Shown: positions 34,353 through 46,646, counted from the first letter of the stretch. The stretch: DNA of 64,000 nucleotides from Nicotiana tabacum (GCF_000715075.1 NC_134102.1:50539348-50603347); one strand, 5' to 3'. Translations and numbers: made by a program. Notes: generated from the sequence alone by a model not told the origin.

Positions 34353-35975
34353 CCTCTGCTCTCTTGACTGAATAAAGACAAAACTAAACTGAATATGAAG
34401 TCCCGATAAGGAATAATATTGTAACTTATGAGACTAGAATAATGTGAATAAATTCATGAATACGAACTTCTCTTTATGTCTCATTATTAACACATGTAGC
34501 TACGAGATCATGCCAAAATGAAGGAAGGGCTTAGCCTTAACATACCTTATCACAATCTTTCCAATCACCAATTTGAACTCACCTCTTTGCACCTTAATCT
34601 ACAAGAATGATAATAATACTATCGTTAAGTTATGAAAGGTACAACTATCGCACAACGAACGACAAACTTATTTTGTATTAAAACGGGCAGCATCTCCCCT
34701 ATAATCCTTACTTCCTCCAAATTCAAGATAACACCAACAATACAAGAACAGAACAATAACAACATATATACATCATTTTCCAGCCCTATATACACCATCA
34801 AATACTACAAAATAGCCCAACACACCCCAATCTCTTCGTACACAAAACGACCACCGTAGTAGTGTCAAACGACCCGAAAATGTTATGACGAACGACCAGC
34901 CAACCACCCTACATTTATATGGTGTTTATAAACCCCCTTCCTCCTCTAAACCTCCACAAAATAGTAGTAAAACACGCAGCCCAACAGCAACACATAACAG
35001 TCCACAAAACAGTCCGCTACAAGTGAATAACTCGAACTCACGGCTTCCGATCACCGTCCCGTGAGTTCTTACAAGTGTAGAACGACTTACCATGAATTTA
35101 CAGAAGAAATATTGGATGAAAGAGAGCAGTAAACTCACCTTATTTGTTGGATAACTCAGCTCTTATCTTGGTTCTTCAAACTCTAGGTTTTACCTCCAAT
35201 TAGAACTTGAAAGGGAGAGAAAATCAATTAGGGTTTGTGGGAAATTTTTTGGGAGGATTCTTTGCAGAGCTTATGTCTGGTTATTATGCTCTATTTTAAG
35301 TCTAATATATGAATAAAATAGGCCCTTAAAAGGCCTCTTTGGACGACCCGAAATGGCCCATTTTTGGGCTTTCATTTAAGCAAGTAGGTGACACACCTAC
35401 TTGTCACCTAGCAGCTTGCGCAGTATTGCACAAATGCCCATATCTTTCTACTCCAATGTCGTATTGACAAATGGTTTAATGCGTTGGAAAATAGACTCAT
35501 AGATCTTTAATTTGATAGGAGGAACACCCCATAACTCTAAGTATATTGGGAGAAAATAGCAGTTACATTTGACCCAAAGTTTCAGTAAAACTTATGAATG
35601 TAACTTGTGATGACTTTCATCGACTTTTGTTCCACAACTCGCTTGACTTCAAAACAAAACACACGGATGTCATACGACTAATATAAATCATAACATAATC
35701 TCCTTATCATGTTAATCACCCTAGTCTCACCCCAAAGTTACATGTTATAACATTTCCAACTTGTCGACTTTCGACGAAACATTATTTTATTTAATTGCTT
35801 TAGCTTCTGAACTGTCCAACCCTCTTTGTACTTGTTGTTCATGATCTTCAATATTTGTAACCTCAGAGGTAACATGATTAACTTACTTTATATACTTTTA
35901 AATATTATCTCATTTTTGGTCCTACATTAGTTTGCTTACGACGCATTTTTACGTACGAAAATATAGGGTGTAACA
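33398..35975 (-). mobile_element. 3' LTR of element C
   Basis: 2578 bp, plus-strand edges TGTCACGCCCC and 'ggtgtaaca'. It contains a (TA)n run (34305-34348), a 'gctcggccgtagtaggctcg' word cluster (34080-34230, module 2) and a perfect inverted repeat with 10-bp arms (35381-35390 and 35394-35403, loop aca). Open frames in it are shared with the other LTR and carry no domain. Confidence 0.95.
34305..34348. repeat. (TA)n microsatellite in the 3' LTR of C
   Basis: About 22 TA units followed by 'gaccctctg'. The 5' LTR has two TA runs (41902-41918 and 41927-41958), each followed by 'gaccctctg'. Confidence 0.95.
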
Positions 35976-35988
35976 TTACTCCCCCCTT
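35976..35988 (-). promoter_or_regulatory. Polypurine tract of C
   Basis: On the minus strand AAGGGGGGAGTAA abuts the start of the 3' LTR (TGTTACACCC). It is the site that primes plus-strand DNA synthesis in LTR retrotransposons. Confidence 0.85.
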
Positions 35989-36206
35989 GGGAACATTCGT
36001 CCTCGAATGTTTACTCTTAGAGACTTTGGAAAATTTTGCCAAAGTATCCTTCGTACACTAGGTTAAAACCAACCTGCACGTAGCCAGAAACATACTATAC
36101 ATGCCACACATGGCCAATCTTTATAAATAGCAGCAATTTGCCTCACCGACCGTAAATCATAAATATTGAAAGTGAAAAATAAAAGCTTACCTGATGACCT
36201 GCTAGC

Positions 36207-36638
36207 CTACATAGAGCTATGTTGTAGCATCCCATCTCGAACCATATCTTCAGTTTGAAATAGGTGGGGGTATTTAGACTTCATTTCTTCCTCCGATTCC
36301 CACGTCATCTTTTCTACATTCTTGCTCCTCCATAAAACCTTTACGGAAGCTACCTCCTTATTTCGTAGATTGCGGATTTGTCGGTCTAGGATGGCAACTG
36401 GAATTTCCTCGTATGACAAGTCCTCTGTAATCTGTACATCATCCGTGGGCACCACTCGGGTAGGATCGCCAATGCTCTTCCGTAGCATAGATACGTGAAA
36501 AACCGGATGGATAGACTCCAATTCTGAGGGCAACTCTAACTCATAAGCTACTTGGCCCACTCTCCGAATGATCCTATAAGGCCCAATATATCGTGGGCTA
36601 AGCTTGCCTTTCTTGCCAAACCTCATCACGCCCTTCAT
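36207..36638 (-). pseudogene. C: integrase C-terminus and chromodomain
   Basis: 143 codons that continue the integrase after the stop at 36681-36683 (the frame is also open through 36639-36680). The first half has the GPY/F-type module 'KLSPRYIGPYRIIRRVGQVA'. The last ~50 residues ('ILDRQIRNLRNKEV', 'VKVLWRSKNVEKMTWESE', 'YPHLF') form a chromodomain. In chromoviruses this domain is thought to bind modified histones and steer integration into heterochromatin, which fits the surroundings. It ends at a natural stop ~230 bp before the polypurine tract. Confidence 0.9.
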
Positions 36639-36680
36639 AGGTGATACCTTTAAGATTACCCAGTCATTAATCCTGAACTC

Positions 36681-37892
36681 TTAGTCTCGTCGCCGCACGT
36701 CAGAATATGACTTCTGACGACTCTGAGCTGTCAACAGTCGCTCCCGGATAACCTTTACTTTCTCTATGGCCTGCTGAACCAGATCTGGACCATGTAACCC
36801 AGATTCTCCAACATCAAACCACCCTATAGGAGATCTGCACTTACGCCCATACAAAGCCTCGTACGGAGCCATCTGGATACTGGAGTGGTAACTGTTATTA
36901 TATGCAAACTCGATAAGAGGTAGATGTTCATCCCAACTTCTTTTAAAATCTAACACACATACTCGTAACATATCCTCGAGCGTCTGAATTGTGCGCTCGG
37001 CTTGTCCATCAGTCTGTGGATGAAAAGCTGTGCTGAGATTCACCTGAGTCCCTAGACCTCTCTGAAATGACCTCCAAAAATGTGTTGTAAACTGAGCCCC
37101 ACGGTCAGATATAATAGAAACTGGTACTCCGTGTAGCCGCACTATCTCCTTAATATATAACTTTGCATAATCTTCTGCTATATATGTAGATCTGACCGGT
37201 AGGAAGTGAGCTGATTTCGTGAGCCTATCGACTATCACCCATATGGAATCGAACTTACGATTAGAACGAGGTAAACCCGTGATAAAGTCCATGTTTATAG
37301 CCTCCCATTTCCATGTCGGGATCTCTATAGTCTGCATTAGCCCTCCAGGCTTCTGGTGCTCTACCTTCACTTGCTGGCAACTAGTACACTGGGCGACAAA
37401 CTCAGCAATGTTCTTCTTCATATCGTTCCACCAGTACACATCCTTAATGTCATGATACATCTTTGTCGACCCAGGATGGATGGAATACCATGAATAATGT
37501 GCCTCTGACATAATCCTGTCTCGTAGCCCTGCTACATCTGGAACACACAAACGACCCCTATATCTGAGAACCCCATCTCCCTTTAGCTCTAACAGTGGCT
37601 TCTTCTGCTGCGGAACTCGCTCTCTCAGCTCGACCAACTCTGGGTCCTCGTACTGCCTTTCCTTGACTTCCGCTATGAGGGATGATTTTGTAGTGTTTTG
37701 GAGTACAACTCCACCATCCTCAGAATCTACTAACCGAACCCCCAATGAAGACAATTGATGAATCTCTCTAGCTAATTGTCTTTTCTTGGGCTCTACATGT
37801 GCTAAGCTACCCATAGATCTGCGACTTAAGGCATCTGCTACAACATTAGCTTTCCCTGGATGGTAGAGAATGTTAACATCATAATCTTTCAA
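36681..37892 (-). pseudogene. C: integrase
   Basis: 403 codons. Residues 1-25 finish the RNase H-integrase linker ('ILYHPGKANVVADALSRR'). The zinc-binding HHCC domain uses H132, H139, C169 and C172. The catalytic core has D202 (in MDFITGLP), D263 (in ISDRG) and E299 (in QAERT), giving the canonical D,D35E spacing, so the active site is intact. The frame is cut off upstream by a TAG at 37902-37904 and downstream by a TAA at 36681-36683. With those stops it cannot be made as part of a normal polyprotein. Confidence 0.9.
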
Positions 37893-37901
37893 TAACTCAA
37901 G

Positions 37902-38813
37902 CTATCGCCTCTGTCGCAAATTCAACTCTTTCTGCTTGAAGATATATTGTAGGCTTTTATGATCAGTAAATACATCAACATGAACACCATATAAATAATG
38001 CCGCCATATCTTAAGTGCATGGACAACCGCAGCTAACTCGAGGTCGTGGGTCGGATAATTCCTCTCGTGCTTCCTCAACTGCCTTGAAGCATACGCAATT
38101 ACCTTCCCATGTTGCATCAGGACACATCCTAACCCGACACCTGATGCATCACAATACACGGCATAACCCTCTAGACCCTCTGGAAGTGTTAGAACTGGAG
38201 CTGAGGTCAACCTGTTCTTAAGCTCTTGGAAACTACGCTCGCAAGCCTCTGTCCATTGAAACTTAGTTTCTTTCTGTGTCAACTTCGTCAATGGTGCCGA
38301 AAGGGAAGAAAAACCCTCTACGAACCTCCGATAGTATCCTGCTAAGCCTAGAAAGCTACGAACCTCTGTCGGAGTGGTAGGTCTAGGCCAAGATTTCACG
38401 GCCTCAATCTTCTGAGTGTCCACCTTTATCCCTTCATCTGATACAATATGCCCCAAGAATGCTACAGACTTCAACCAGAACTCACATTTAGAAAACTTAG
38501 CATACAACTTACGATCATGGAGGGTTTGGAGTACCGCTCGTAGGTGGTCCGCATGCTCATCCTCTGAACGGGAATAAACCAGAATATCATCAATAAATAC
38601 TATCACAAACAGATCTAAAAATGGCCGGAATAGGCTATTCATCAAGTCCATAAATACAGCGGGTGCATTAGTCAACCCGAAGGACATGACAAGGAACTCG
38701 AAGTGGCCATATCGGGTCCTGAAGGCTGTCTTCGGAATATCTTTTTCCCGAACTCTAACCTGGTGGTACCCCGACCTCAAATCTATCTTTGAAAAGCATC
38801 TAGCCCCCTGCAA
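37902..38813 (-). pseudogene. C: reverse transcriptase palm and RNase H
   Basis: 303 codons between two TAG stops. The RT has the first catalytic Asp in '[11 protein letters not shown]' (D11) and the DD pair in 'FIDDILVYS' (D75, D76). The thumb region '[18 protein letters not shown]' is present. RNase H has D222 ('YCDASG'), E259 ('DLELAA') and D284 ('FTDHKS'). All catalytic residues are kept. The stop at its end replaces the Trp that E keeps in 'RQRRWLELL' (TGG to TAG). Confidence 0.95.
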
Positions 38814-40610
38814 CTAATCAAACAAGTCATCGATCCTTGGAAGTGGATACTTATTCTTAATAGTTACCTTGTTCAGCTGCCTATAATCGATACACATCCT
38901 CAGCGAGACGTCTTTCTTCCGCACAAATAGTACTGGTGCACCCCAAGGTGAGGTACTGGGCCTGATGTAACCTTTTTCTAGCAAATCTTTTAACTGCTCC
39001 TTCAACTCCTTCAATTCGCCAGGTGCCATTCTATATGGAGGGACGGATATTGGTTGAGTTCCTGGAAGCAAATCAATGCTAAAATCAATCTCTCGCTCTG
39101 GAGGAATACCTGGAAGCTCATCTGGAAACACATCTGCATACTCTTTGACTACGGGAATAGACTGAAGTGTAGGTATCTCAGCATCTGCATCTCTAACTCG
39201 CACAATATGATAAATGCACCCTTTTGCTATCATTTTCCTCGCCTTCAGATAGGAAATAAACCTACCTCTGGGTGTTGGTGTATTACCTACCCATTCAAGG
39301 ACTGGCTCACCCGGAAAATGAAATCTGGCTGCCTTTGCTCGGCAATCAACTGTGGCATAGCAAGCTGCCAACCAGTCCATGCCCATGATAGCATCAAAAT
39401 CCATCATATCTAGCTCAACTAGGTCAGCTGAGGTCTGACGACTACAAATTGTCACCGTACAACCTCGGTAAACCCGTCTAGCAATAATCGATTCTCCGAC
39501 CGGTGTAGATACCGCAAAAGGATCACTTAGTATTTCAGGCACTATACCAAACTTCCTCGCGACAAATGGGGTAATATACGATAAAGTAGATCCTGGGTCT
39601 ATCAAAGCATAAGCATCGTGAGAGCAAATGGTTAATATACCTGTCACAACGTCTGGTGAAGACTCCTGGTCCTGTCGACCCGCTAAAGCATAGATACGGT
39701 TCTGATTACCACTTGAACTGGAACCTCTACCTCTGCCCCGACCTCTACCAGCCGAAGACTGAGACTCGCGCCCTGAAGGATGCATGGACATAGATGATCC
39801 TGTTGCTGAACTCGCTGGTTGTGCCATTCCCCCCGAATCTCTATTTGGGCAATCTCGCATCATATGCCCTGGACGCCCACATGTATAACAAGCATCAGAA
39901 CCTGCTCGGCATTGGCCCAAGTGTCCTCTACCACAGATGTCACACCATGGAGGAAATGACCATGTCTGCGCAGATCCTCGCTGTCGCTGCAAACCCGACG
40001 CCCGTGAGCTCTCACCTGGTCCTGACTGATTATAGCGGTCATACCTGTAACCCTGTAACTGAGGTGGCGGAGGCCTAGGTGGCCGTCCGAAGTACTGGGT
40101 CCTATAACTACCCTGATATTGCTCCTGAGACCTGGGAAATCTCATCCTCTTACGTTGCCCTTGCTCAGCCCTTTCTGTACCCTGCTGCCGACGCCTACCC
40201 CTTTCTATATTCTGGGCGAATGCCTGAATCCGGGAGATATCCATACTATCCTGCAATGCAGCGGTGGCACATGCCTCGGTTAACTCTGGGGCTAACCCTG
40301 CTATAAACCTGTGAATCCTGTCCCGCATAGTAGCAACTATGGATGGTGCATATCTGGCCAATGAGTCAAAACGGAGACTATACTCTCGAACACTCATATT
40401 ACCCTGCTTGAGGGCTAGAAACTGATCGACTCGAGCCTGTCGGATCTCCCGTGGTAAGTACTGGTCAAGGAAGGCATCTGAAAAATTCTCCCAAATAGCT
40501 GGAGGTGCATCACGTCCCCTGGACCTCTCCCATCCCTCATACCAAAGGATGGCTATATCTCGGAGTCGAAAAGCTGCTAGCTCAACTGCCTCTTTCTCCG
40601 TGGCATGCAT
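38814..40610 (-). pseudogene. C: Gag, protease and N-terminal reverse transcriptase
   Basis: 598 codons open. Residues 1-140 are the Gag capsid region ('[14 protein letters not shown]', '[13 protein letters not shown]'). Two zinc knuckles follow: C223-C226-H230-C234 (CX2CX3HX3C) and C241-C244-H249-C254 (CX2CX4HX4C). A Gly/Arg/Ser-rich linker leads to the protease with active site D338-P-G-S-T and '[13 protein letters not shown]'. RT fingers start near residue 500 ('[16 protein letters not shown]', '[10 protein letters not shown]'). The TAG at 38814-38816 lies in 'DDLFD-stop-LQG', where B has Gln (CAG). Gag actually begins further upstream. Confidence 0.95.
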
Positions 40611-40682
40611 AACACAAAAGATCCTGTGAAGCTGATCTATGAAATCCTGCGGGTCCTCCCTCTGATCTGTCCCCGTGAACTA

Positions 40683-40898
40683 TGGGAGACTCAAAGCAAT
40701 AAACTCTCGGACCCTTGAACTCCCAGACCCCTCAGAAGTTCCTGCAGTAGCTGATGCCCTAGCCTGTTGCTGGGTAGCTACCAACTGTGTCAACAAATGC
40801 ACCGCACTCCTTAAGTCCTGATCTGATGGAAGTGGAGGGGGAACTGGATGTGCGGTTTCCCTGGAGGGGGCACTCCTAAATGCCCTGTAGTGCCCTGC
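40683..40898 (-). pseudogene. C: N-terminal Gag remnant without start codon
   Basis: In the same frame as the downstream Gag the sequence is open from about 40898, with 'LPSDQDLRSAVHLLTQLV' then an Ala/Ser-rich linker, until a TAG at 40680-40682 in 'IALSLP-stop-FTGTDQ'. No ATG occurs in the open part before a TAA at 40899-40901. The normal start is therefore mutated or deleted. This is the fourth stop in C. Confidence 0.75.
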
Positions 40899-40975
40899 TT
40901 ATATAATGTGGTGCACAACATATCTATAAGCAAGACCCTACTAGACACGGCTTGTAGACTCCCTAGGACAGAACT

Positions 40976-40987
40976 GCTCTGATACCA
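40976..40987 (-). promoter_or_regulatory. Primer binding site of C (initiator Met tRNA type)
   Basis: On the minus strand tggtatcagagc begins four bases after the end of the 5' LTR (…GGCGTGACA). It confirms the orientation of C and the LTR boundary at 40992. Confidence 0.95.
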
Positions 40988-40991
40988 AGTT

Positions 40992-41922
40992 TGTCACGCC
41001 CCGAACCTAGGAGCGATACAAGCACCCGGTGCCTCACCTAACCTGGCGTACCAAATTGCGACTAAGGGACTCTGAGCACATAATGTCATACTTTGGCCAT
41101 GGGGCCACCTTGCAAGACAATTTGCGAAGCAAAATATAAAACTGAATGGAAACTAGTGCTAACTAAATATCAATATAAAGCTAGGCTGAAAAGGCCGTCA
41201 TAGCTATTACAGCTGACAAACCACCAAATTATACATACCAGGCCTACAAACCCAACATACTCCACTAACCAACAGGATATGTCTACAAGCCTCTACTGAT
41301 AGATGTACTATGATCGGAACAGGGCCCCGACCTACCCATAACATATATACAGATATACATAAGATGTACACAAAAACTCTACACCTGGCAACTCCGAAAG
41401 ACGTGGAGCTTACCGATCAGGCTGAACTCGGGAAACACCTACTGAGGAGGTCTACCCGTCTGTCTGTCTGAACCTGCACGCATGAAATGCAGCGCCCCCA
41501 GAAAAGGGACGTCAGTACGAAATAATGTACCGAGTATGTAAGGCAATAAAATAACTGAAAGCTGAAACTGAACTGATAATATGATAACTGAAATTAACTG
41601 GGAGTCAAAGATGGTCTGGAGACATACTTACCTGCTGATACTGACTCAACTCTCTCAATATATTAAGTAAAATAAATGTCCGGCCCTATAAGGCTCGGTA
41701 CGTGTAAATGCTCGGCCGTAGTAGGCTCGCTCATAGGCGCTCGGCCATACTGGGCTCTGTATCTCGGCCATCCTGGGCTCGCTCATAGGCGCTCGGCCAC
41801 AGTAGGCTCGGTATATATAACTTACCATCTGATCAGAGGTTGCCCAATAGGGGCCTGCCCACCGATTATAGCTCGATGGTGGTGAAAATAGTGTAATACT
41901 GTATATATATATATATAGACCC

Positions 41923-41961
<39 letters not shown>

Positions 41962-43583
41962 CCTCTGCTCTCTTGACTGAATAAAGACAAAACTAAACTG
42001 AATATGAAGTCCCGATAAGGAATAATATTGTAACTTATGAGACTAGAATAATGTGAATAAATTCATGAATACGAACTTCTCTTTATGTCTCATTATTAAC
42101 ACATGTAGCTACGAGATCATGCCAAAATGAAGGAAGGGCTTAGCCTTAACATACCTTATCACAATCTTTCCAATCACCAAGTTGAACTCACCTCTTTGCA
42201 CCTTAATCTACAAGAATGATAATAATACTATCGTTAAGTTACGAAAGGTACAACTATCGCACAACGAACGACAAACTTATTTTGTATTAAAACGGGCAGC
42301 ATCTCCCCTATAATCCTTACTTCCTCCAAATTCAAGATAACACCAACAATACAAGAACAGAACAATAACAACATATATACATCATTTTCCAGCCCTATAT
42401 ACACCATCAAATGCTACAAAACAGCCCAACACACCCCAATCTCTTCGTACACAAAACGACCACCGTAGTAGTGTCAAACGACCCGAAAATGTTATGACGA
42501 ATGACCAGCCAACTACCCTACATTTATATGGTGTTTATAAACCCCCTTCCTCCTCTAAAACTCCACAAAATAGTAGTAAAACACGCAGCCCAACAGCAAT
42601 ACAAAACAGTCCACAAAACAGTCCGCTACAAGTGAATAACTCGAACTCACGGCTTCCGATCACCGTCCCGTGAGTTCTTACAAGTATAGAACGACTTACC
42701 ATGAATTTACAGAAGAAAAATTGGATGAAAGAGAGCAGTAAACTCACCTTATTTGTTGGATAACTCAGCTCTTATCTTGGTTCTTCAAACTCTAGGTTTT
42801 ACCTCCAATTAGAACTTGAAAGGGAGAGAAAATCAATTAGGGTTTGTGGGAAATTTTTGGGAGGATTCTTTGCAGAGCTTATATCTGGTTATTATGCTCT
42901 ATTTTAAGTCTAATATATGAAGAAAATAGGCCCTTAAAAGGCCTCTTTGGACGACCCGAAATGGCCCATTTTTGGGCTTTTATTTAAGCAAGTAGGTGAC
43001 ACACCTACTTGTCACCTAGCAGCTTGTGCAGTATCGCACAAATGCCCATATCTTTCTACTCCAATGTCGTATTGACAAACGGTTTAATGAGTTGGAAAAT
43101 AGACTCATAGATCTTTAATTTTATGGGTGGAACACCCCATAACTCTAAGTATATTGGGAGAAAATCGCAGTTACATTTGACCCAAAGTTTCAGTAAAACT
43201 TATGAATGTAACTTGTGATGACTTTCATCGACTTTTGTTCCACAACTCGCTTGACTTCAAAACATAACACACGGATGTCATACGACTAATATAAATCATA
43301 ACATAATCTCCTTATCATGTTAATCACCCTAGTCTCACCCCAAAGGTACATGTTATAACATTTCCAACTTGTCGACTTTCGACGAAACATTGTTTTATTT
43401 AATTGCTTTAGCTTCTGAACTGTCCAACCCTCTTTGTACTTGTTGTTCATGATCTTCAATATTTGTAACCTCAGAGGTAACATGATTAACTTACTTTATA
43501 TACTTTTAAATATTATCTCATTTTTGGTCCTACATTAGTTTGCTTACGACGCATTTTTACGTACGAAAATATAGGGTGTAACA
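40992..43583 (-). mobile_element. 5' LTR of element C
   Basis: 2592 bp, nearly identical to 33398-35975. The main length difference is a duplicated (TA)n-gaccctctg block (41902-41958). The promoter for C would lie here, but I could not pick a TATA box with confidence. It is followed by AGTAA and the remainder of the A 3' LTR. Confidence 0.95.
41902..41958. repeat. Duplicated (TA)n block in the 5' LTR of C
   Basis: Two TA runs (41902-41918, 41927-41958) separated by 'gaccctctg', which also follows the second run. The 3' LTR has one run, so the duplication arose after or during insertion. Confidence 0.9.
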
Positions 43584-43588
43584 AGTAA

Positions 43589-45239
43589 CCTCTTACTCTA
43601 CATATATTTAAACGTATCCAAATTACGGCTAAGTCGTTGAAGCTAGAACTTGTGAAATATCGATCGAAAGGCTTGTTAGTAATGTTGTTGATTGTTGGAT
43701 TGTTTGGGAGATGTTCTTGCAGCGTTCTATGGATGGAAAATTTATGGAATAACCTGAGTATATTGTGTTTTTATTATCAATATTTTCCTGAATATAAATA
43801 AGAGGGAAAGGGTTCAAAATATAGTGTTATTAGACATGAACCGAGATTGCTGCTCGACGTGTTATTGTACTGGTTGTGTTCCATATAGCTACTAGTTGTT
43901 GTTTGAGATCTTTGGTGACTTTTAGTAACTTATGGGATGTAGTACAAACAGGGGAGATGCTGTCCGTTTTCTTGTAGAATATTGGTTTTGACATATGAGA
44001 GTTACAATGCTTATGTGATGACGACAAAGTCAGTTTACTCATTGTAGATGTAAGAAGATATTATTGAGATTGGTTGACGATTGGAGAGAAGATTGCAAAG
44101 GTATGTTAAGACACTTCCTTCTTTCTTTTAGCATGATCTAAAGTGAAATGAACGTAAACGATACGCTATCTCATAACAGATCTACTCCTCGCAACTAAGG
44201 TTGTCCATGTTATTCTTTCCTTATAAAGTTATTCTAAACAAGTATGTATGGCCCTTGAATCCTATTGAGGTTCATATTGAAGGTACTGATGTCCATAATG
44301 TTAATCGAAGGTGCGTAGACCTTACGTCACTCTGAAAGGTTTAGAACATGATTCCATGAGTCCAACATGCATTATATATATGTATCTATTTTACTCTACC
44401 GAGCCACGCTATAGTCGGACGGGTATGGAACCTATTGTGCAACCACTGATCAGTTGGGTTTTACCGAGCTCCACGTGGCTGGGTAAGATTCTACCGAGCC
44501 TTATGATGGCCGGGTACATTTTTATCGAGTCCTCTTCGAGGCTGGGTACGATACAATGATGATGATGATGCCCACATAGTCATATGTTTTTTAAAAGTAT
44601 ATGTATATATATGTATCATGCATTTCATGCCAGTCACCCTCAGAAGCACTCAGATGTTACAGGTTGTATCTTCACTATCTCTTTTTAAATTACTATTCTT
44701 ATTTATGCTTTTCTACCTTACATACTCGGTACTTTATTTGTACCGACATCCCTTTTGCCTGAGGATGCTGTATTTTATGCCTGCAGGTCCCGATAGATAG
44801 GTTGATAGTCCTCCTAGTAGGCTATCAGCTCAGCGGAAGTTGTTTGTACACTCCACTTGCTCCGGAGTTTCCTATTTGGTCAGTATGATTTGGACATGTA
44901 TGGCGGGGCCCTGTCTGACCTTTATGACGTCTATGTACTCTTAGAGGCTTGTAGACAGATGTCATGTGTATGGATACTTGTATGTCATTGTCGACCTGTG
45001 TTTTGAGTGTACAAATGATCATATCAGCATTATAGGCCTGTATGTTACATATATAAGTTTGTATATCATGTTGGGTCATCCCATATCGAGTATTCCCTTA
45101 TGTTTTATTATGGTTATCTCGTGACGGACTTTCCGGATCATTTACCCATGATAGTACGATAAGAAAGATATGTTACATTGGTACTCGGTTGAGTAAGGCA
45201 CCGGGTGCCCGTCGCGGCCCTTCGGTTTGGGTCATGATA
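43589..45239 (+). mobile_element. 3' LTR of element A, right fragment
   Basis: It continues the LTR interrupted by C and aligns with 21147-22359 and then 24968-25421 of the 5' LTR without the K2 insertion. That shows K2 entered only the 5' LTR. The end 'gtcatgata' carries a mutated terminal CA. It is followed by GTCAA (45240-45244), the target duplication of A. Confidence 0.9.
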
Positions 45240-45244
45240 GTCAA

Positions 45245-46646
45245 AACTCAAGATTCGGATCAAAACTCAATTACCCATTCACCGCGAGCCCGGTTATGTG
45301 ATTAGTTTGAAATTTTGACCTCAATTTGAGGTCTAAATCTCAATTTTACAAAATTTCCAATTTCTACCCAAATCCCTAATTTCTACCATGAAAAATCCTT
45401 GATTAATGGTTAAAATCAATGGGTGTTTATGGAAATGTAATGAAACAAGTTAAAATTTACTAACCAATGAAGTGGGGATGAAAACCCTCTTCAAAATCGC
45501 CTCTAGGCCGAGTTCAAACTTGAAAATGGTGAAAAATGAAGAAAATCCCGACTTTCAGCTATTTTAATAACTCAGCGTCAGGCTCTCTTCGCGTTCGGGA
45601 GGCACCTGACGCATTTGCGAAGAGCAGTGGTCAGAAGGCCTACGCATTCACAATGTTACCTTCGCATTCACGAAGGCTTAGCTCCCCCTTGACTTCGCGT
45701 TCTCGATCCACAGCCCGCGTTCGCGTAGAGTAACAGTCCAGCCTTTCTAGGTTCCCACAAAGCTTTGCGTTCGCAAATGGCCGGTCACGTTCGCGAAGGG
45801 TAAGCCCCCCTCCACTTCGCGTTCATGACCAGTGCCTCACATTCGCGAAGAGTAACTCTTCCCCGGTCCTAATTTTCCCTTTGCGATCGCGAGGGTAGCT
45901 TCGCGATCACGAAGCACAAAATACCAGACATCAGAAAATAACTGAAACCATCAACTTCTTAAGTCTGAAATGGTCAGTAGCCTATCCAAAAGTCACCCGA
46001 GTCCCTCGGGCTCCAAACCAAACATGCACACAAGTGTAATAACACCATACGAACTCGCTCACGCTATCAAAACACCAAAATAACACCTAGAACCATGAAT
46101 CGCATGTCAAAATGCATGAAATTTCAAATAAAACTCAAGAACTTCAAAAATCACAATCAAGTGTCTGAATCCTTTCAAACCAATTCCGATTTGCACCAAA
46201 TTCTGCAGAAAAGTTTCAAATAGAAAAACGGACCTATACCAAGTACCGGAGCCAAAATCTTAACCCGATAACCATAAACTCAGCCTTTGGTCAAAACTAT
46301 TAAATTTCCAAACCTTCATATTACTAGCTTTCGGTAAAATGAGTCAAATCACCCTATGGATCTCCGATTTCAATTCCGGGCATACACCTAAGTCCAAAAT
46401 CACAATACGGACCTACTGGAATTGTCAAAACACTGATCTGAGATCGTTTTCATAAAATATTGACCGTAGTCAACTCAAGTTATTTTAAAGTTAAAAAATC
46501 ATATTTTCTTCAAATCTTTAGTAAAAACATTCCAGAAGAAGACACGAACTGCACACGCAAAATAAGTAACATCAAATGAAGCTAATAGAGGTCTCGGAAT
46601 ACAAAAATAAGGGCTAGTACTCAAAACGACCTATCGGGTCACCACA
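45245..46646 (-). mobile_element. LTR D, right fragment
   Basis: It aligns base for base with 52795-54180 of the E LTR: 'ttcggatcaaaactcaatta', 'acctcaatttgaggt', and the end 'acctatcgggtcaccaca' at 46646. On the minus strand this is the LTR 5' end. No polypurine tract or coding of D follows, so D appears to be a truncated solo LTR. It abuts the opposite-strand ORF at 46668. Confidence 0.85.
45585..45920 (-). repeat. Palindromic word cluster in LTR D (module 1, 'cgcgttcgcgaag' type)
   Basis: 'cttcgcgttcgggagg', 'ttcgcaaatgg', 'cgttcgcgaaggg', 'cattcgcgaagag' and 'gcgatcgcgaggg' recur over ~330 bp, next to the marker 'tcacccgagtccctcgg' (45993). The words are the same type as in G and E. Confidence 0.75.

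Larger units (their letters stand above)
33398..43583 (-). mobile_element. Complete Tekay/Del chromovirus C
   Basis: 10,186 bp with both LTRs, 5-bp target duplication AGTAA (33393-33397 and 43584-43588), primer site, polypurine tract and one gag-pol reading direction. Domain order on the minus strand is Gag with two zinc knuckles, protease, RT, RNase H, integrase and C-terminal chromodomain, which defines a plant Tekay/Del chromovirus. The LTRs differ at only a few positions per 250 bp compared by eye, so the insertion is recent relative to its neighbours. Four in-frame stops in gag-pol and a missing gag start make it non-autonomous now. Confidence 0.95.
20127..45239 (+). mobile_element. LTR retrotransposon A, carrying K2, a SINE, B and C
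   Basis: The edges are TGTTACACCC at 20127 and 'gggtcatgata' at 45239, flanked by GTCAA at 20122-20126 and 45240-45244. The 5' LTR, primer site and leader are in plus orientation. The 3' LTR lacks its first ~950 bp because of a deletion joining it to element B near 33325. Removing the nested insertions, A's own visible sequence is the 5' LTR (~2.7 kb), about 1.8 kb of non-coding internal DNA, and ~1.7 kb of 3' LTR. It shares LTR start, primer site and leader with C, so A and C are related families. No A-derived gag or pol is visible. Confidence 0.85.
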
